A stretch of DNA of 64,000 bases from Cheiracanthium punctorium (GCA_038373885.1 JAWZYV010015855.1:27881-91880), one strand, 5' to 3'. Positions 11,561 to 25,400 are shown, numbered from the stretch's first letter. The notes: generated by a model not told the origin, from the sequence alone. Translations and numbers: made by a program.

Positions 11561-12065
11561 AGGGTGATATCTTGCTTAGAGAAAACTTTTACTTCAGATT
11601 TTCTGAATAAAGCCGAAAAAGCTACTGCTGCTTCTTTGAAGTCAGCACAGTCAGAATGAGAGTTTTTTTTAAGCCAGTTAAGTGATTATAATTAATACAT
11701 TGTTAGTCACAAGAAATTTGGAAAATGGTGTATTAATTGATTTGCCTTTTATTCAACTTCATTTTCTGTTATTGTTCTTAGCTTTATTTAATACTTCAAA
11801 CAAATAATTGTGATATAAAATGCATTAAAAATAATACTCGTGCATTCTATGGTGAAAGGTAAAAAATAACGCTCACGCGTTGTATAGCAAAAAATGTCGG
11901 AATTGCTGTTCGCGCGCTGTTTTATACATTTTGATTTTCCCAGGTTGGCAAGTCTGCTGTTTGACTACTCGGCACTTTTACTTTCTCTCCAGATAATAAA
12001 TAAACTGGCAATGCCTGAACTATGCAATTTTTCAGAATATTTCCTCGGAAACTATACTGTGGACT

Positions 12066-15000
12066 CAGTGGCGTAGCCAAGGGGGGGTTTGGGGGGTCCA
12101 GACCCCCCCCCCGAAATGAAAGAGACAGACAGAGGAAAAAGGAGCTTATCCCTATTTTCTTAAATGGTATATATACCGTGAAACTTCTCAGTGATAAGTT
12201 ACTCTCTAGTCTCTAGTGGGAAAAACCAGTACACACCATATACAGGGCAATCAGTTACCTGCACTGTCATTTGTTGTATTATGATGTTTTGAGGATCTGG
12301 GTGGGCACTAGTCATCATAGAAAGAAACCCAAATAAATTTGACGACAACTTTTTCTTTCCGCTTTTAAGAATGAAATAATCTTTTCACCCCTCCCTCCCT
12401 GCGGAATACAGTTTTGAAACCAGAAGGTCAAAAGCCGCGGGAAAAGGAACCGCTTAGCTTATTGGAACAAAAATGATTCCGGTTTTCACCTAGACTAAAC
12501 TAAAGCTCAAACTATAAACCAGACATCCAGGAGCCTTCGAATAGACTAGACATTGTCCACTCACAGATCATTTCCTGAACTTACAAAAGAGTTATAAGAT
12601 TAATGGCATCTCCAGGGCATGCTGGGATGCAATCTCAGTTTTAAGCATCTGTATATTCTTTGATCTGTATGGGATAGGATCCACACAACAAAATCTGAAT
12701 GCCTGTTAACAAATATGTTACAAGACCCACCGTACGCTGGTCGCTGGTGTCGTGTATGCTTGAGTATGTTGCTATCAGCGAAACTAATTATTTGAGAACA
12801 ACTGCATGTGTTCTGCCGAGGAATGAAACTTTTGCTACGAGACAGTAGAATTCGGCATAGAGGTTGAACTCCGTGTGCTTTGAGACGAATTTCTTTTTAT
12901 AGAATTTTTACATTCTTGCTGTCGAGAGAATTCAACATCACACAAAAGAAGACTAAGGTAAGTTTCTTTATGTATTTATTTAATTATTTTTTACTTATTT
13001 GTTCTTATTTATTTATTTTTTTGTATGAAATACCAATAATTAAAATAATCATACGGACAATTGAGGCTACACCATGAGTTAAAATTTAATAAATTTTATC
13101 TATGTCAAAAAATCTTAATTGAGGATTGTCCACATTTATATCTTCATTCTTTATTATTTTATATTTGTACTAGTAGAGAAACATTTTTATAGTTAAGATA
13201 AAAATGATTTAGAAGTGTGGTTTTCTTCGAATATCGTGTAGTTTTCTTCGAATATAGCATAAATACATAATAGGTACCTTTAGAAAGACCTCCACACAAG
13301 GTATTCCTCGTATAGGTTTATTATAGCCATCGCGTGCGTTCTTTATTGGCATTAATAAGCAAGCTCCCTAAGTTTGTAAATTCTGTGTAAATAGCTCATT
13401 AGATAGTGTAAAATATTAAATATAAAATTTAGAATATAGAATAAAAACTGAAATATAAAAACAATCCTAGACGTACAATCATTCTGAAATAGTTTTATAG
13501 GATGAATCTAATGATAGTTATTTTATGTTCCTAGTTTTGATAGAAAGCGAGATAATTAAAATAAATTCCTGTTTAGTCTTAATTGATTATTGAGAAATCA
13601 TATCGAACAATTTTAAAGCTTTTCAAACATCAAATTCCCAAGATATAGTCAGACTTATTATTTAGGGTAAAAAGGATTTATATTTTAAATTAATTTTGTC
13701 AGAACTCTTTAAGATTTATTCCATTAATGAGACATTTTCCATAGATACTTACTGTTCTGTTCTCACTAATGGTGCAACTTTCAATTTATCAACTAAACAA
13801 AATTAATAAGTTCTCTGTAATAAATTCTAAAATTTGCCTACTATTTGATTTCGCCTAAATTTGTAAGTTATATTTGGGGTAAGGATGTTTTGACATAATA
13901 ATAAAATCCAGGGATCTGACCCTCATCCACAGAAATTTGGACTTTCAAAACAGAGTGAGGATAATTAAACCTTTTAGTGAGAAATTCTACCTCTTCCGCA
14001 TTTCAGTACTCTGCGAAGCCTTTTTCTGGCTATGAGCTTTCAATTCGGATCAAATGAAATGGGATTTAATATTTTGTTTTCTATTTAAAATAGTAATAAT
14101 GTTTTTTTAAAGAGAGTTACTCTATTTTAAATTCATGTCAAGTGTATATAGTGTTAGCACACAATCGTGTGTTTTTTTTTGGGGGGGGGATGGGGAGGGT
14201 TCTTTTTAAAATTTCGACCATACTGCAAATGTTTTTTAATTATTTTTTAATGTTTTTTTAAATTTAATTTTATTTTTTGTAGTATGAAGAGATCACTCTC
14301 ATCACAAGGAACTTTAGATAAATTCTTTCGTCCACCATCCAAGAAAGAACCAAAAAAGGAGGACGAAAATCCAGATGAATTTAATTTATTGATTAAGACT
14401 ACCATTCCTGATGAAATATCTTTAGAACCAAATAATAAACTCTGTCCAAGCTCCAGTTCTCAAGGTGACGATGACGCATCAACCATTTCCTGCATCTTCG
14501 ACATCAGCGATGCAGCAAACTTATTATATATTCAGGGTGAGATGTCTTCTACAATATCTGACCAAATCAAATTCAGTTTTCTCACTGAAAAATACGAGGA
14601 AACATTACATGATTTTAAGTTTCCTTTTCGCCACTTTGGATCTAAAAAGTTAAGGTTTCAAGTATCGTGGTTACAAAAATGGGATTGGCTTTCTTATTCA
14701 AAAAAAACTGATGCTGCATTTTGCAGATATTGTGTGTTTTTTTGTCAAGATGGTGTCGGAAAAGGTTCTCATGAAAAAATGGGCTGTCTGGTTGCAAAAC
14801 CCTTTTTCAGATGGAAGGATGCAATCGAAAAATTTACTAGTCATAGTAAAGCTGAATACCATCGTGTGTGCACATTAATTGCTGAGAATTTTCTGAAAAT
14901 ACGCAAAGGTGAAATAATTGATGTAGCTTCCCAGATAGATTCTCACAGAGAAAACCTGAAGAAAGAAAACCGACAAAGGCTTATACCTATAATTGAAACT

Positions 15001-17006
15001 ATCATTTTCTGTGGCGAACAGGAACTTCCTCTTCGTGGACATCGTGATTTTGGCCCTTTGTCCTTAACGAATCCTAAATCCAAGGACGGAAAATTACGAG
15101 CTTTACTAAGATTTAGAGCAAACGCCGGCGATGAGGATCTGAAAAGACACATCCTCAACAACAAAAAAAATGCTACCTACATTAGTCCAGATATTCAAAA
15201 TGAAATAATTGGCATTTGTGGTGACATAATTCAAGAAAAAATAGCCATTCAAATTAACCGAGCTAGCTGTTTCTCAATTATATGCGATGAAACATGCGAT
15301 TTTTCGGGAATTGAACAAGTTGTACTGTGCATTCGCTATATTTGTGAAAATGCGATATACGAAGATTTTTTGGGGTTTGTGCCGACAACAAATCTAACAG
15401 CTGAAGGATTGACTGCTTTAATTTTAGCCGAATGCTCAAAACTTGGCTTTGATTTAGAAAAGTTAGTTGGACAAGGTTATGACGGTGCGAGTTCAATGAG
15501 TGGGTGCTTCAATGGGGTACAGGCACGTATCAAGGCATCATATCCAAAAGCTATATTTGTACATTGTGCCTCTCATAGACTCAATTTAGCTTTGTCCTCG
15601 TCCTTTTCTGAACCGCAAGTCAGAAACACGTTGGTGTTGTTAATGATATAATCAATTTCATGCGCAATACCACTATAGCGAGTGATACACTAAAAAAATT
15701 AATTACGGAATTTATACCCGAGTGCAGACGTACCCGACTTATTCAGTTTTGCGAAACTCGATTTATCGAGAGGCATGATGCTATCATTGTCTTTGTGGAA
15801 TTATTAAAACCAATTGTAGCGTGCCTTGAAGAACTGACTAATACTGGTCGTGCTATATCTTCCAAGGCATTTGCATTCTTAGCTGCTATGAAACAAAGTT
15901 CTTTTTTTATCAGCCTTTTAACGAGTGAAAAACTCTTAAGCTTCACTGTTACTTTGTCTGTGTACTTACAAAGCCCTACAAGAGATTTGAGCTCAGCATT
16001 AAATCACGCAGAAAGTGCCATTAAAAGATTGCAACTCATAAGAGAAGAGCCAAACGAATATTTTCTCAAAGAAATATTTGAAAAAGCACAGACATTAATG
16101 CAAGATCTCTTTGGATTAAATATTGAAATTCCCCGTTTAACTAAGCTGCAAACACACAGGAGTAATTATACTAACGCGGAGAGCCCTCTCGATTACTACC
16201 GTATATCTTTATTCATTCCGTCTTTGGACACACTCATAGCACATCTAACAAAACGATTCAACAAGGAAAATACTAAAATATTATCTGCGTTAGAACTTCT
16301 TCTACCTTCCAAACTCAAACATTCGAGTATTCAGGAACTTCAGAATCTGGAGATTTTTTTGCAGTCAAAATTTTCCCGGACAGAACTGGAGGCTGAGTAC
16401 ATGTTATGGTGCGATAAATGGGCCAAAGATGAATCCAAGCTGACCAATCCCTTGGATATGCTGTCATCGTGTGATGGTAGCTTTTATCCGATAATAAAGT
16501 ATTTATTGACCATTTTAAATACCCTCCCAGTCACTACATGCTCTGCTGAGAGAAGCTTTTCATGCTTGAAAAGAATAAAGACTTATCTCAGAAATAAAAT
16601 GAGTGAAGAACGTCTTGTAGGACTGACACTTCTCGCCATTTATCAAGATAGAGAATATGTCAACTCCGACGAAGTTGTCAAAAGACTGGCAATGACAAAT
16701 CGAAAAGTTTTGCTTTGAATTTTCTAATAATTTATTGAGGATTATTTTTTTCGGTGTGTTTAGTGATATTTCTCCAGCATTCATTTTATTTTACATCAAA
16801 TGGCACTTATTTCCTTTGCTTACCAAAATAGAGAAGAATTCACAAGCATTATGTAAGTTTCTTTATATTTTCTGTTGTATTTTTTAATTTCTAGTGTCAA
16901 AACTCATTTTTTAATACAAACTCCCCCCCCCGCTCATCTTAACTACATGATATTCGAAGGAAAAATTTTGGACCCCCCCCGAAAGAAAATCCTGGCTACG
17001 CCACTG
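12066..17006 (+). mobile_element. hAT transposon with both ends, 4.9 kb
   Basis: The terminal inverted repeats are CAGTGGCGTAGCC at 12066 and GGCTACGCCACTG ending at 17006. A perfect 8-bp target duplication, TGTGGACT, lies at 12058-12065 and 17007-17014, diagnostic of hAT. Polypyrimidine or polypurine (C/G) runs sit just inside both ends. A likely transposon intron runs from the donor AAG|GTAAGT at 12958 to the acceptor TTTTGTAG ending at 14282, one base before the transposase ATG, so 12066-12957 would be promoter and 5' leader. The tandem duplication breakpoint (13458) falls within this intron. Confidence 0.93.
14284..16718 (+). pseudogene. hAT transposase (TTF-type zinc finger, ZMYM1-like), frameshifted, block 1
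   Basis: The first frame (14284-15651, 455 codons) begins MKRSLSSQGTLDKFF with a basic tail, then a TTF-type zinc finger (WLQKWDWLSY, AFCRYCVFF, then HSKAEYH). The transposase core follows: SIICDETCDFSG near residue 334 with a catalytic Asp, GQGYDGASSMSG near 398 and CASHRLNLAL near 430. The second frame (15660-16718) continues the same protein in another phase and ends with the hAT dimerisation motif (TTCSAERSFSCLKRI). A single-base deletion near 15630 explains the break. The reading frame is otherwise intact, so inactivation is recent. The ATG directly follows a splice acceptor. The same frameshift occurs in block 2. Confidence 0.92.
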
Positions 17007-17014
17007 TGTGGACT

Positions 17015-17714
17015 ACTGTAAATTTAAAAAAATAGTCATTTTTCATAAAAAGAAAAAACATTGTTTTTTAGACTCAAATTAAATTGGCACACTAAAAAAT
17101 TTTCTATTAGACGTAACTTTGAAATATGAATTTGGATCACTTCATAATGCATTTAAGAATGTTTTGGACCCAAATTATAATACATTTCGTTTTATAAATT
17201 TTATAATTTTTAAACTCGTAATCGTTTATGAATCGTAATGTACATGACTTCTGACAAAAATTTAAAACAAAATTACAGTGGAAGAGCTATTGAAAAATTT
17301 ATAATCTTTCTTCAAACTACTTTACGATATTTAATAAACTATTTATAAGAGCAATTTAATTTTTAAAAAAGTAAGTAAATAAATAAAAACTGTACGTATT
17401 TTAGGCGGGAATTGAAAGAATCTCAGCAGTTTTATCGCGTTTCATTGAAATTTCATTTCGAAAGATCAAATTGCGTTACTCTTTAATACTTATTACAATA
17501 TTTCACAGCAAGAAAAGTCCATTTTATCGTTTCAATTTTGGAGTTTTAATTTGATTTCTAAAATTTTCAACAGACCGTGACAGAAATAACTCCTAATTTT
17601 TGTACCAATTTACGAATAAAAATGGTGCTACATGTATTCTTAAACCGGAAAACCTCATGTTTTTATGCTTGTTCGACAGGTTCTGGGACGAGATTCGCTT
17701 TCACGTTAAACAGC

Positions 17715-17751
<37 letters not shown>

Positions 17752-19309
17752 ATGATTCTATTTTAGCGATTACGAGTGGCTGGCGAAAATTAAAGCCTCG
17801 CAAAAATAAGTGCTTTTGTAGTAATTTCAACATCTGTACCCCAAATTTTCTTTTTAACACTTTCCAACAAGGTTGAAAAGTGTTTATGATTTCGGTTTGT
17901 CTGTCCGTCCGTCCGTCCGTGCTCTAACTCCCGTAAATATGCACCGATTTCGACGAAAATTATATATGTTATTCTTACCCACTGTACCATGTACCCTATT
18001 GAAAATGGTCTATGTAGCATTTATAGTTTTCTACAGGGGCACTCAAAATATTTCCGATACATTGCGTTCTATGGGAAGTTATATTTTAAAGCGTACCATC
18101 CTTACTATATATATACGCTGATCCCTGACTTCAAGATAAAACTTCTTCCGCCATTACTGCAAAAAAATTACAAAGTTAACACAAAAAACTTAAAAGCATC
18201 TACACTGTTTGTACGATCCCCTTGAAATTTTGCATGAATATGTATAAGAATATAGTAAACAATCTGCGCTACTTTAAAAATCTGAAAATCCACCCGTTCC
18301 CTCATTTTTAAGCGATTTTTCGCTATTTTCAGCTCCATTTTATTCCCGAGAGTAAAAACGTTAATCATTTGCGTGACAAAAGTAGCTAGTGGCTTTTTTC
18401 CAGATTTGTATGTTTATTTATTTGTTTTAATAAAATGATTTCCTCGCGTATGTTCACAGTGAAATTAAGTCGTTTGAATAGGAAAAGTTTCCGCACGTTC
18501 CCAGAACAGCATGAAAATCGATTTTAGTATACATAATAAAAATTGAATATGAAGTTATTTATTTTATTTAGGTGGGCGAAGATTAAATATATTAAGTGTG
18601 GAGACCCTTTCGTCAAACGTTTTTTTTTTTTTTTTCTAGAGCCCGTTGCAATTGACTTCACAACGGGCTACGGCTGTAGTTTTAGAGATATTCTGCTAGT
18701 TGAAATGAAACAAAATTGAAATATGTTGTTAAGGATTAGAAGATGAAGCTTTCCATCGAAACTAGTTAAGTAGTTCTTCTACAAGAGCACTCAAAATAAT
18801 TCCGATACAATATGGTCAATGGCAATTTAGATAAAGTCGAAAGTTTAGAGAAAAGTCGCCATCTTTGAAAAATGAACCGAGATTGGTGATATTTTCATTA
18901 TTTGGCGATAAATCAAAAAATATCTAATGTGATAATATTAAGCTATGACGATTTCTTTGGGAAATTTGAAAATTCGTTACTTGCGCTGTAATCAACTGAT
19001 TTAGTGCATTATGTCTCGTTAAGGAATGGCTAAGGGATCTCTGCGTAGAAGTGGGAGTGGGGTTGCGTTAGTGGAATTTCTCCGACAGATGAAAATCCGT
19101 TAATGCGTTAAGAACCCAAAACGGGTTAACGGATTTACATGGAATAAAATTGAATTGGAATCTGTTTTACAGGGTCTCATAAAATTGCACTTATAGTGAT
19201 AATACAAATTATTTTATCTACGAAATCTCGTCAGATTTTTAAAAAATACATCGCCAAATTTGGCGCAAAAATATTGATGTGTTGGAAAGTGCTTTATAAT
19301 CAAGTAATC
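17015..19309. other. Non-coding stretch between hAT element and exon array
   Basis: No credible exon is seen in these 2.3 kb. They contain an A run near 17720-17747, a TCCG microsatellite within a dispersed-repeat-like segment (about 17850-18370), a T run near 18621-18635, and a small perfect hairpin (AGCCCGTTG at 18640, CAACGGGCT at 18661). A promoter or first exon of the IRF-like gene could lie here, but I find none I can support. Confidence 0.5.
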
Positions 19310-19394
19310 AAGTATGTGTGTTTTGTAGTATCTGTTTTATGTTCTTTTATAAATGTTCGCGTCTATTATAGAAATCTTTCTTTTTTCTTTGTAG

Positions 19395-19499
19395 AATTTC
19401 CTAAAACTATGATGGAGAAGTCAGGCCTTGACAACCCACCAGGCTGTGACGAGAACATGATTGCCACGCAGGAATGTTCTGAAGAGGAGATAAGAGCAG
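19395..19499 (+). CDS. IRF-like gene array exon 1, block 1
   Basis: The exon is bounded by TTTCTTTGTAG and the donor G|GCAAGTG, a GC-type 5' splice site. It is 105 nt, phase 1 at both ends, and open throughout. It encodes an acidic 35-residue segment beginning FPKTMMEKSGLDNPPGCDEN. Unlike the other copies it has two consecutive ATG codons (19409), so it might supply a translation start if it is the first exon. An upstream ATTATAG acceptor exists but has the wrong phase. Failure to splice would give a stop two codons past the exon. Confidence 0.65.
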
Positions 19500-22400
19500 G
19501 CAAGTGATTACATCTATAAATGCATTTATACTTCACAAATAAACCTTTTATTAGTGTTATTGTTAGTGATTGTATTATTTACACATATGTACAACACCCT
19601 TATTCCCAGCAATAGGAATGAGGGTGATACAGATAAATTCGAGTAAAAATGCGGTTGTGGTTCTTTATAATAAATTTTTAATAGAACTAGAGACGAATGC
19701 GAGACGAGACGATGCGAGATTTACAGTCGTTATTCTAGACGAACTGCTCTATTTCTCGTCTCGTAGACATCTGTATGCACAAAATAAATGTTGTCTTTGA
19801 TAAGTATCCCTTATAATCGTGTGTTGTACTATTTTAGTACTGTGTGTACTATGTACAATAATTTCAATATCTGAACCCCAATTTTTTTTTTTTTGATCAT
19901 CTTATTAAATATGTATGTTTTGTAGCATCGGTTTTATGTTCTTTTTTATATGTTCGCGTGTATAAGAGAATTTTTTTTTCTTTGTAGAGTTTCCTAAAAC
20001 TATGTTGGAGAAGTCAGAGCTTGACGACCCGCCAGACTCTGAAGAGAACATGATTGCCACGGAGGAATGTTCTCACAAGGAGATAAGAACAGGCAAGTGA
20101 TTACATCTATAAATGCATTTATACATCATTAATAAACCTTTTATTAGTGTTATTGTTAGGAGGCGCGAATCCAAGGGGGGCGGTGGGGGTGATCGCCCCC
20201 TCCTAGGCGGTTGTCCAAAACTCTATTATAATCTGTTAAAATATATTATGAAAGTATAATGAAAATTAAGTAGCCTTTTTCTTAGGGGTGTATGACGGGT
20301 ACTACTCGCTGCACTTTTTAATCATAGTTCATATATAGATTTTAATAATAATATAATCAATTACATTAATTGTTATAATTAATTATATTCTTTAATTATA
20401 AAAGGATTTAGCGCATTCTACCCCCCTGTTTCAGGTACAAAATCGCCCCCTCCTTGAAAAATTTCTGGATCCGCCCCTGATTGCTAGTGATTGTATTATT
20501 TACACGTATGTACAACACTCTTATTCCACCAATAGGAATGAGGGTGATACAGAAAAATTTGATTAAAAATGGGGTTGTGGTTCTTTATAATTAATTTTTA
20601 ATAGAACTAGAGAAGAATGCGAGACGAGGCGATGCAAATATTTTCAGTCGTTATTCTAGGCGAACTGCTCTATTTCTCGTCTCGTAGACATCTGCGCCAG
20701 ACAGCACAGCAATCTTGCAGCAAGCTTGATTTATCAAGTCAATAAACAGGAATTAAGCTTGAAAATTTGTTATTAAGACCTTCTATTTGGTGCAATTTAT
20801 TATTAATTGCAATGTTCCCACACTTAATCTTGCACATTGTTTTAAAATAAGTCAAATATACCTGGAACTATATTTCTGTCCTATTTTCAACTAATCTTAG
20901 AAATCACCACGAGATGGCGCATCGATAATCTCATTATTTTTTTTTTAATGCTGCTAACTAATAATATACTTCTTTTTATTTCATATTATGTCAAAAAAAG
21001 CATTAATATGCCAATAAATACAGTTCGTATTTTCATTTCGGTTTTATTTCATCACCAATAAATGGCCATTGTAACCTTCCGCTGTTTGTTTACATTTCGA
21101 CCGGCGGTTGAGCAGACGAACGTAAACAGACATCTTACGAAGTCCTACATCCTACGTTTTAATTTTGAAATTTTCCATTTTTTTTTTTTTTTTTAGAATA
21201 TTGATCTTGAAATATACATATTAATATTTATATATTTTCACTAGTATAAATTTTTTTAGGAAGTTGAAAAAATTAATAATATTTAATTTACTTACAAAAA
21301 TATTACTAGATTTATTAAGGATTCATATCTGAATCTAAGTGACAAATATTTTGATTAGTACTAGTTGCCCAACAGGGATTCTACGGCATACCGAATTTTT
21401 AATTAGTATTTTTTTTATTTTACACGCACTTCTTCATTTTTCATATTTATTTGCATTAAAAAAATAAAAAGAAACTTTTCTAAAGATTTTTAAACTATGA
21501 ATTAAATTCAAACACCTAAAAATAATTTTTACACTCTAGGTAGAGTTTTTTTTTTCAAATAATTGTTGCACATAATGTTTTAGTTACTTATAAAATTCAT
21601 ATGCTGTATTTATATATTTTTCTTTATTAAATCATATTCGTCCTGTCTTGTTGGAAGTACTCCACCACAAGTTCAGTATAGGCACATGGTGTGTACATAA
21701 AAAAAAGAAACTATTTTTTTTCCCCACAACTTTGCTTCTACAAAAATATATATAATGTACACTTTGAACCAGCTATTTTCTTCATTTAAATTAATCTTTA
21801 TAGCATTTATTTTCAATAGAAAATGACAGAAGGTAAACACCTGACAGTGTTTCATTTTACCCCACATATCAGGAAAACAATAACACTCTAGGAACAAATA
21901 TTATGGGACAGAAAGCAAATTTCAGCAAATGTGTTTTATTTACATTAATAACGAACACCAATGTCAGAGAAATATGAAATGTAAATTGGCAAAAGTAATT
22001 TAAATAAAAAAATACTACTACATAAGCAATACTAGCTACAAGTTGTCATAAATCAATAAAAATACTACACTAGGGGCATACCTAAAAGTATAATAGTACT
22101 TTTTTTTTCTATTTCTAATGGCACAGATAAAAAGACAAATACAGCAAAGAATAGATATGAAAAAATACAGAGAACAGCTGTATCAAATAGTCTATGTATC
22201 CAGAAGACCCCCTAGCCTCCCATATATGTCCACAAGAGAACGTTTGGATAAAGCTTGGCAGTGAGCGAGGTGGTAACCCGTCCAAGATCAGAGACTGCAG
22301 ACATAGCACTTTAAAGGACATATTTTTTCAATTAAAATGCTATACGAAAAAGTATTACTTACATTAGGGAATGCAATCCCGCTTTTGCGGGATTACAATA

Positions 22401-25400
22401 TCATGGCTATAATTTTCATATTTATATGTAAGGTATTGTTTTAGTTATGAATTAAGATAAAGTATTAAACCTGACTGTGCTTATAAACTTACTTTTTCCC
22501 ACTTTTCTCTATTAAAATTAAGTTTTATTTGAATGAAATGTCAATCCCGCGGGATCCCGCAATCTCGTGCGGGATTGACATTTCATTCAAATAAAAATTA
22601 ATTTTAATAGAGAAAAGTACGAAAAAGTAAGTTTATAAGCACTATCAGGATTAATACTTTATCTTAATTCATAATTAAAACAATACCTTACATAAATATG
22701 AAACTTATAGCCATGACATTCTAATCCCGCAAAAGAGGGATTGCATTCCGTAACTTACATTAATTTATTCTGAACATTCGCTTAAATCATCAATACAATC
22801 TAAAACGCATCTTTCATTGTTAGAGTTTTAACAGTTACTCTCATAAGAGCAAAACTCTGAACATGCTGAATTATTCAACTTGCAAGTACATTTCTTTGAC
22901 ATACATGCAGTTTTAAGGCATACACATGAGATGTGTTTCAGTAAGAAATCTGCTGCAATAGGCAAGTTACCCCACTGAACAGAAATGCAGTCATTTATAA
23001 TCCATCCATGTTCAGGTGGGCTTGGAGCATTAATACAATTTTCCAAACACCTACGATAAATATTACATTGATAATTACATCGTTTCAGCCCATTTTCCGA
23101 AGTTCTAATCGTCCTTGAAACCTTTTAAAGCGTTTAAATGCTCAAACATTTCTTTTTCTTTGCCATCAAGAAACAACCCCCACTGTCTTAATTTTTCAAA
23201 GCTTTTGTCCGATAAAAGAATTAGATCATCATTTATATCTTCGAAAAGATGAATGCAGCAAAATGGGGCGGCAGTAGCACCCATTTCAACGAGCGTTACT
23301 ATTACGGTGAACGTTACTAAGAACGATAGGATGTCAACAAACGAATGCACACAAACAAAAGTCGGAGTGATACGCAGAAAGAAATGCGGTATAAATAAAA
23401 TAAAGATGTGTAATTTTACTATATTTACCTAGTATTAATTATTTTAATGACATGAAATGAATTAAAAACTAGCATTTTGAGTTTACAATGTTATTTATTT
23501 AATTTAGTAAAAAAATTTGCACACGCCATCTGGTGGCTATTCCATGTATGGCTGCAAACAAGACAAAAATATAGTTCGCGATAGAGTTGTTATTTTATAT
23601 AAAACGTGCACCTTTAAGCGTGGGAACATTAAGATTTAAGATAAAATTTAACATTTAGAATAGTTTAATCATGCGTTTGCGTAGTCCCAAAGCATGGTAA
23701 ACGAACTTGAAGAATATTAATGTTCGTCCCATAGTCTATTTCCCCTCTATTCTGAAATTTCAAGTTATTTTAATCTGTTTCCATGAAACGTCCGTGGCCG
23801 GGACAGAACTCGCGAATTAAGGGTTGGGAAGCCAGCGTGCTAACCGTTCAGCCAATCTACCTCGCGCCGACATGACTAAAGTTTGAAGTGACTGTTATCT
23901 TTGTCACGCCGTTTTCTGGCGAGATCGATGAGCGGCCGATGCTGATCTGTTTCTTTTATTTTCCATGGGATGAATCAAAATTAAAATAATGTTTTGTGTG
24001 ATTTATAAACTCTACTAATAGGGAAATAAGCATAATATAATCTTTAAAGCAGCATACGTTTTAAAACTTTCAATATCGCGACACTCATGTTGGGCAATAC
24101 TGGCCAAAATCGAGACAAACGACTGATTTTGAAATCAATTTCGTAGTTTAATTGTATTTTATTTTGAAGAATTTCCATATTTGGAAATATAGAATCTTTT
24201 TTTTAAATTCTATGGTCAAGTACATTTATGACTGATGATAAATTATTTGTTATGTGGATGTGGCTTTCCAAATCAAGCAGTAATCAAGTTGTATTCAAGC
24301 CTGACAGTTCAAATGACTTCTCCAAGCTTGCTGCAAGCTTAAAATGAATTGAACTGTCGCGCTTGTATTAATACGTCAAATTCAAAGAAATGTCAAGCTT
24401 GATTTAAGCTTATGTGCTGTCTGGGGCACAAAATAAATGTTGTCTTTGATATATGTATCCCTTATAATCGTGGGTTGTACTATTTTAGTACTGTGTGTAC
24501 TATGTACAGTAATTTCAACAATTAACCCCAAATTTTTATTTTTTTTCTCTTGGTCATATTAAGTTTATGTGTTTTGTAGTATCTGTTGTATGTTCTTTTA
24601 TAAATGTTCGCATGTATTACAGAGATATTTCTTTTTTCTTTGTAGAATTTCCTAAAACTATGTTGGAGAAGTCAGGGCTTGACGACTGGCCAGACTCTGA
24701 CGAGAACATGATTGCCACGGAGGAATGTTCTGACAAGGAGATAAGAACAGGCAAGTGATTACATCTATAAATGCATTTATACATCATTAATAAACCTTTT
24801 ATTAGTATTATTGTTAGCAGGCACGGATCCAAGGGGAGGGCGGTGGGAGCAGAGTCAAAAACTCTGTTATAATCTGTTAAAATGTATTATGAAAGGAAAA
24901 TGAAAATTAAGTAGCCTTTTTCTAAAGAGTTTATGGCGGGTACTACTCCCTGTCCTTTTTAATCATAGTTTGCATACACAGATTTTAATAATAATATAAT
25001 CAATTACATTAATTGTTATAATTAATTATATTCATTAATTATAAAATGATTTTGCGCATTCTACCGCCCTGTTTCAGGTAGAAAATCGCCCCCTCCTTGA
25101 AAAATTTCTGGATCCGCCCCTGATTGCTAGTGATTGTATTATTTACTCATATGTACAACACCCTTATTCCCACCAATTGGAATGAGGGTGATACAGAGAA
25201 ATTCAACTAAAAATGGGGTTGTGGTTCTTTATAATTAATTTTTAATAGAACTAGAGAAGAATGCGAGACGAGACGATGCAAATATTTACAGTCGTTATTC
25301 TAGACGAACTGCTCTATTTCTCGTCTCGGAGACATCTGTATGCACAAAATAAATGTTATCTTTCATAAGTATCCCTATGTACAGTAATTTCAAAATCTTA

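Larger units (their letters stand above)
10248..11956 (+). mobile_element. Decayed hAT-like element with 13-bp terminal inverted repeats
   Basis: The ends are perfect 13-bp inverted repeats: CAGACTTGCCAAC at 10248-10260 and GTTGGCAAGTCTG at 11944-11956. The first 490 bp match the start of the window. The interior encodes a broken BED-finger transposase (11060-11560) and holds two nested MITEs. No clean 8-bp target duplication is seen, and the right flank does not return to the satellite array in which the left end sits, so one flank has been rearranged. Confidence 0.7.
20764..23738 (-). mobile_element. 3.1 kb DNA transposon, copy B (reverse orientation)
   Basis: This is the reverse complement of 4949 to about 7995, collinear throughout, including the nested foldback element. 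The end at 23738 (GTCCCATAGTCTA) is intact. The other end lacks the last 60 bp or so relative to copy A. Few substitutions separate the copies. Confidence 0.85.
20697..24424. mobile_element. Composite insertion in array unit 2, with inverted ends CCAGACAGCACA
   Basis: Relative to the other units, 3.7 kb is inserted between 'acatctg' and 'cacaaaataaatg'. The ends are CCAGACAGCACA (20697-20708) and TGTGCTGTCTGG (24413-24424), with repeated AAGCTTG words just inside. Most of the interior is a reversed copy of the 3.1 kb transposon (20764-23738). A tRNA-like SINE head (23791-23868) is also nested. The outer element proper is therefore about 750 bp. Confidence 0.7.

Noticed and set aside
17873..18225. 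Overlapping frames around the TCCG microsatellite
   Set aside because: They arise from a repeat-like segment and overlap one another in different frames without any motif.
18640..18669. Stem-loop with a T run, like a bacterial terminator
   Set aside because: The T run lies on the wrong side of the stem for either strand, and intrinsic terminators have no role in this setting.
24567..24758. Open frames of about 63 codons starting MCFVVSVVCSFIN at each array unit, which look like small membrane proteins
   Set aside because: The hydrophobic part is the translated polypyrimidine tract ahead of the TTTGTAG acceptor, and the last two codons are the intron start GCAAG. Only the 105-nt part is consistent with an exon.
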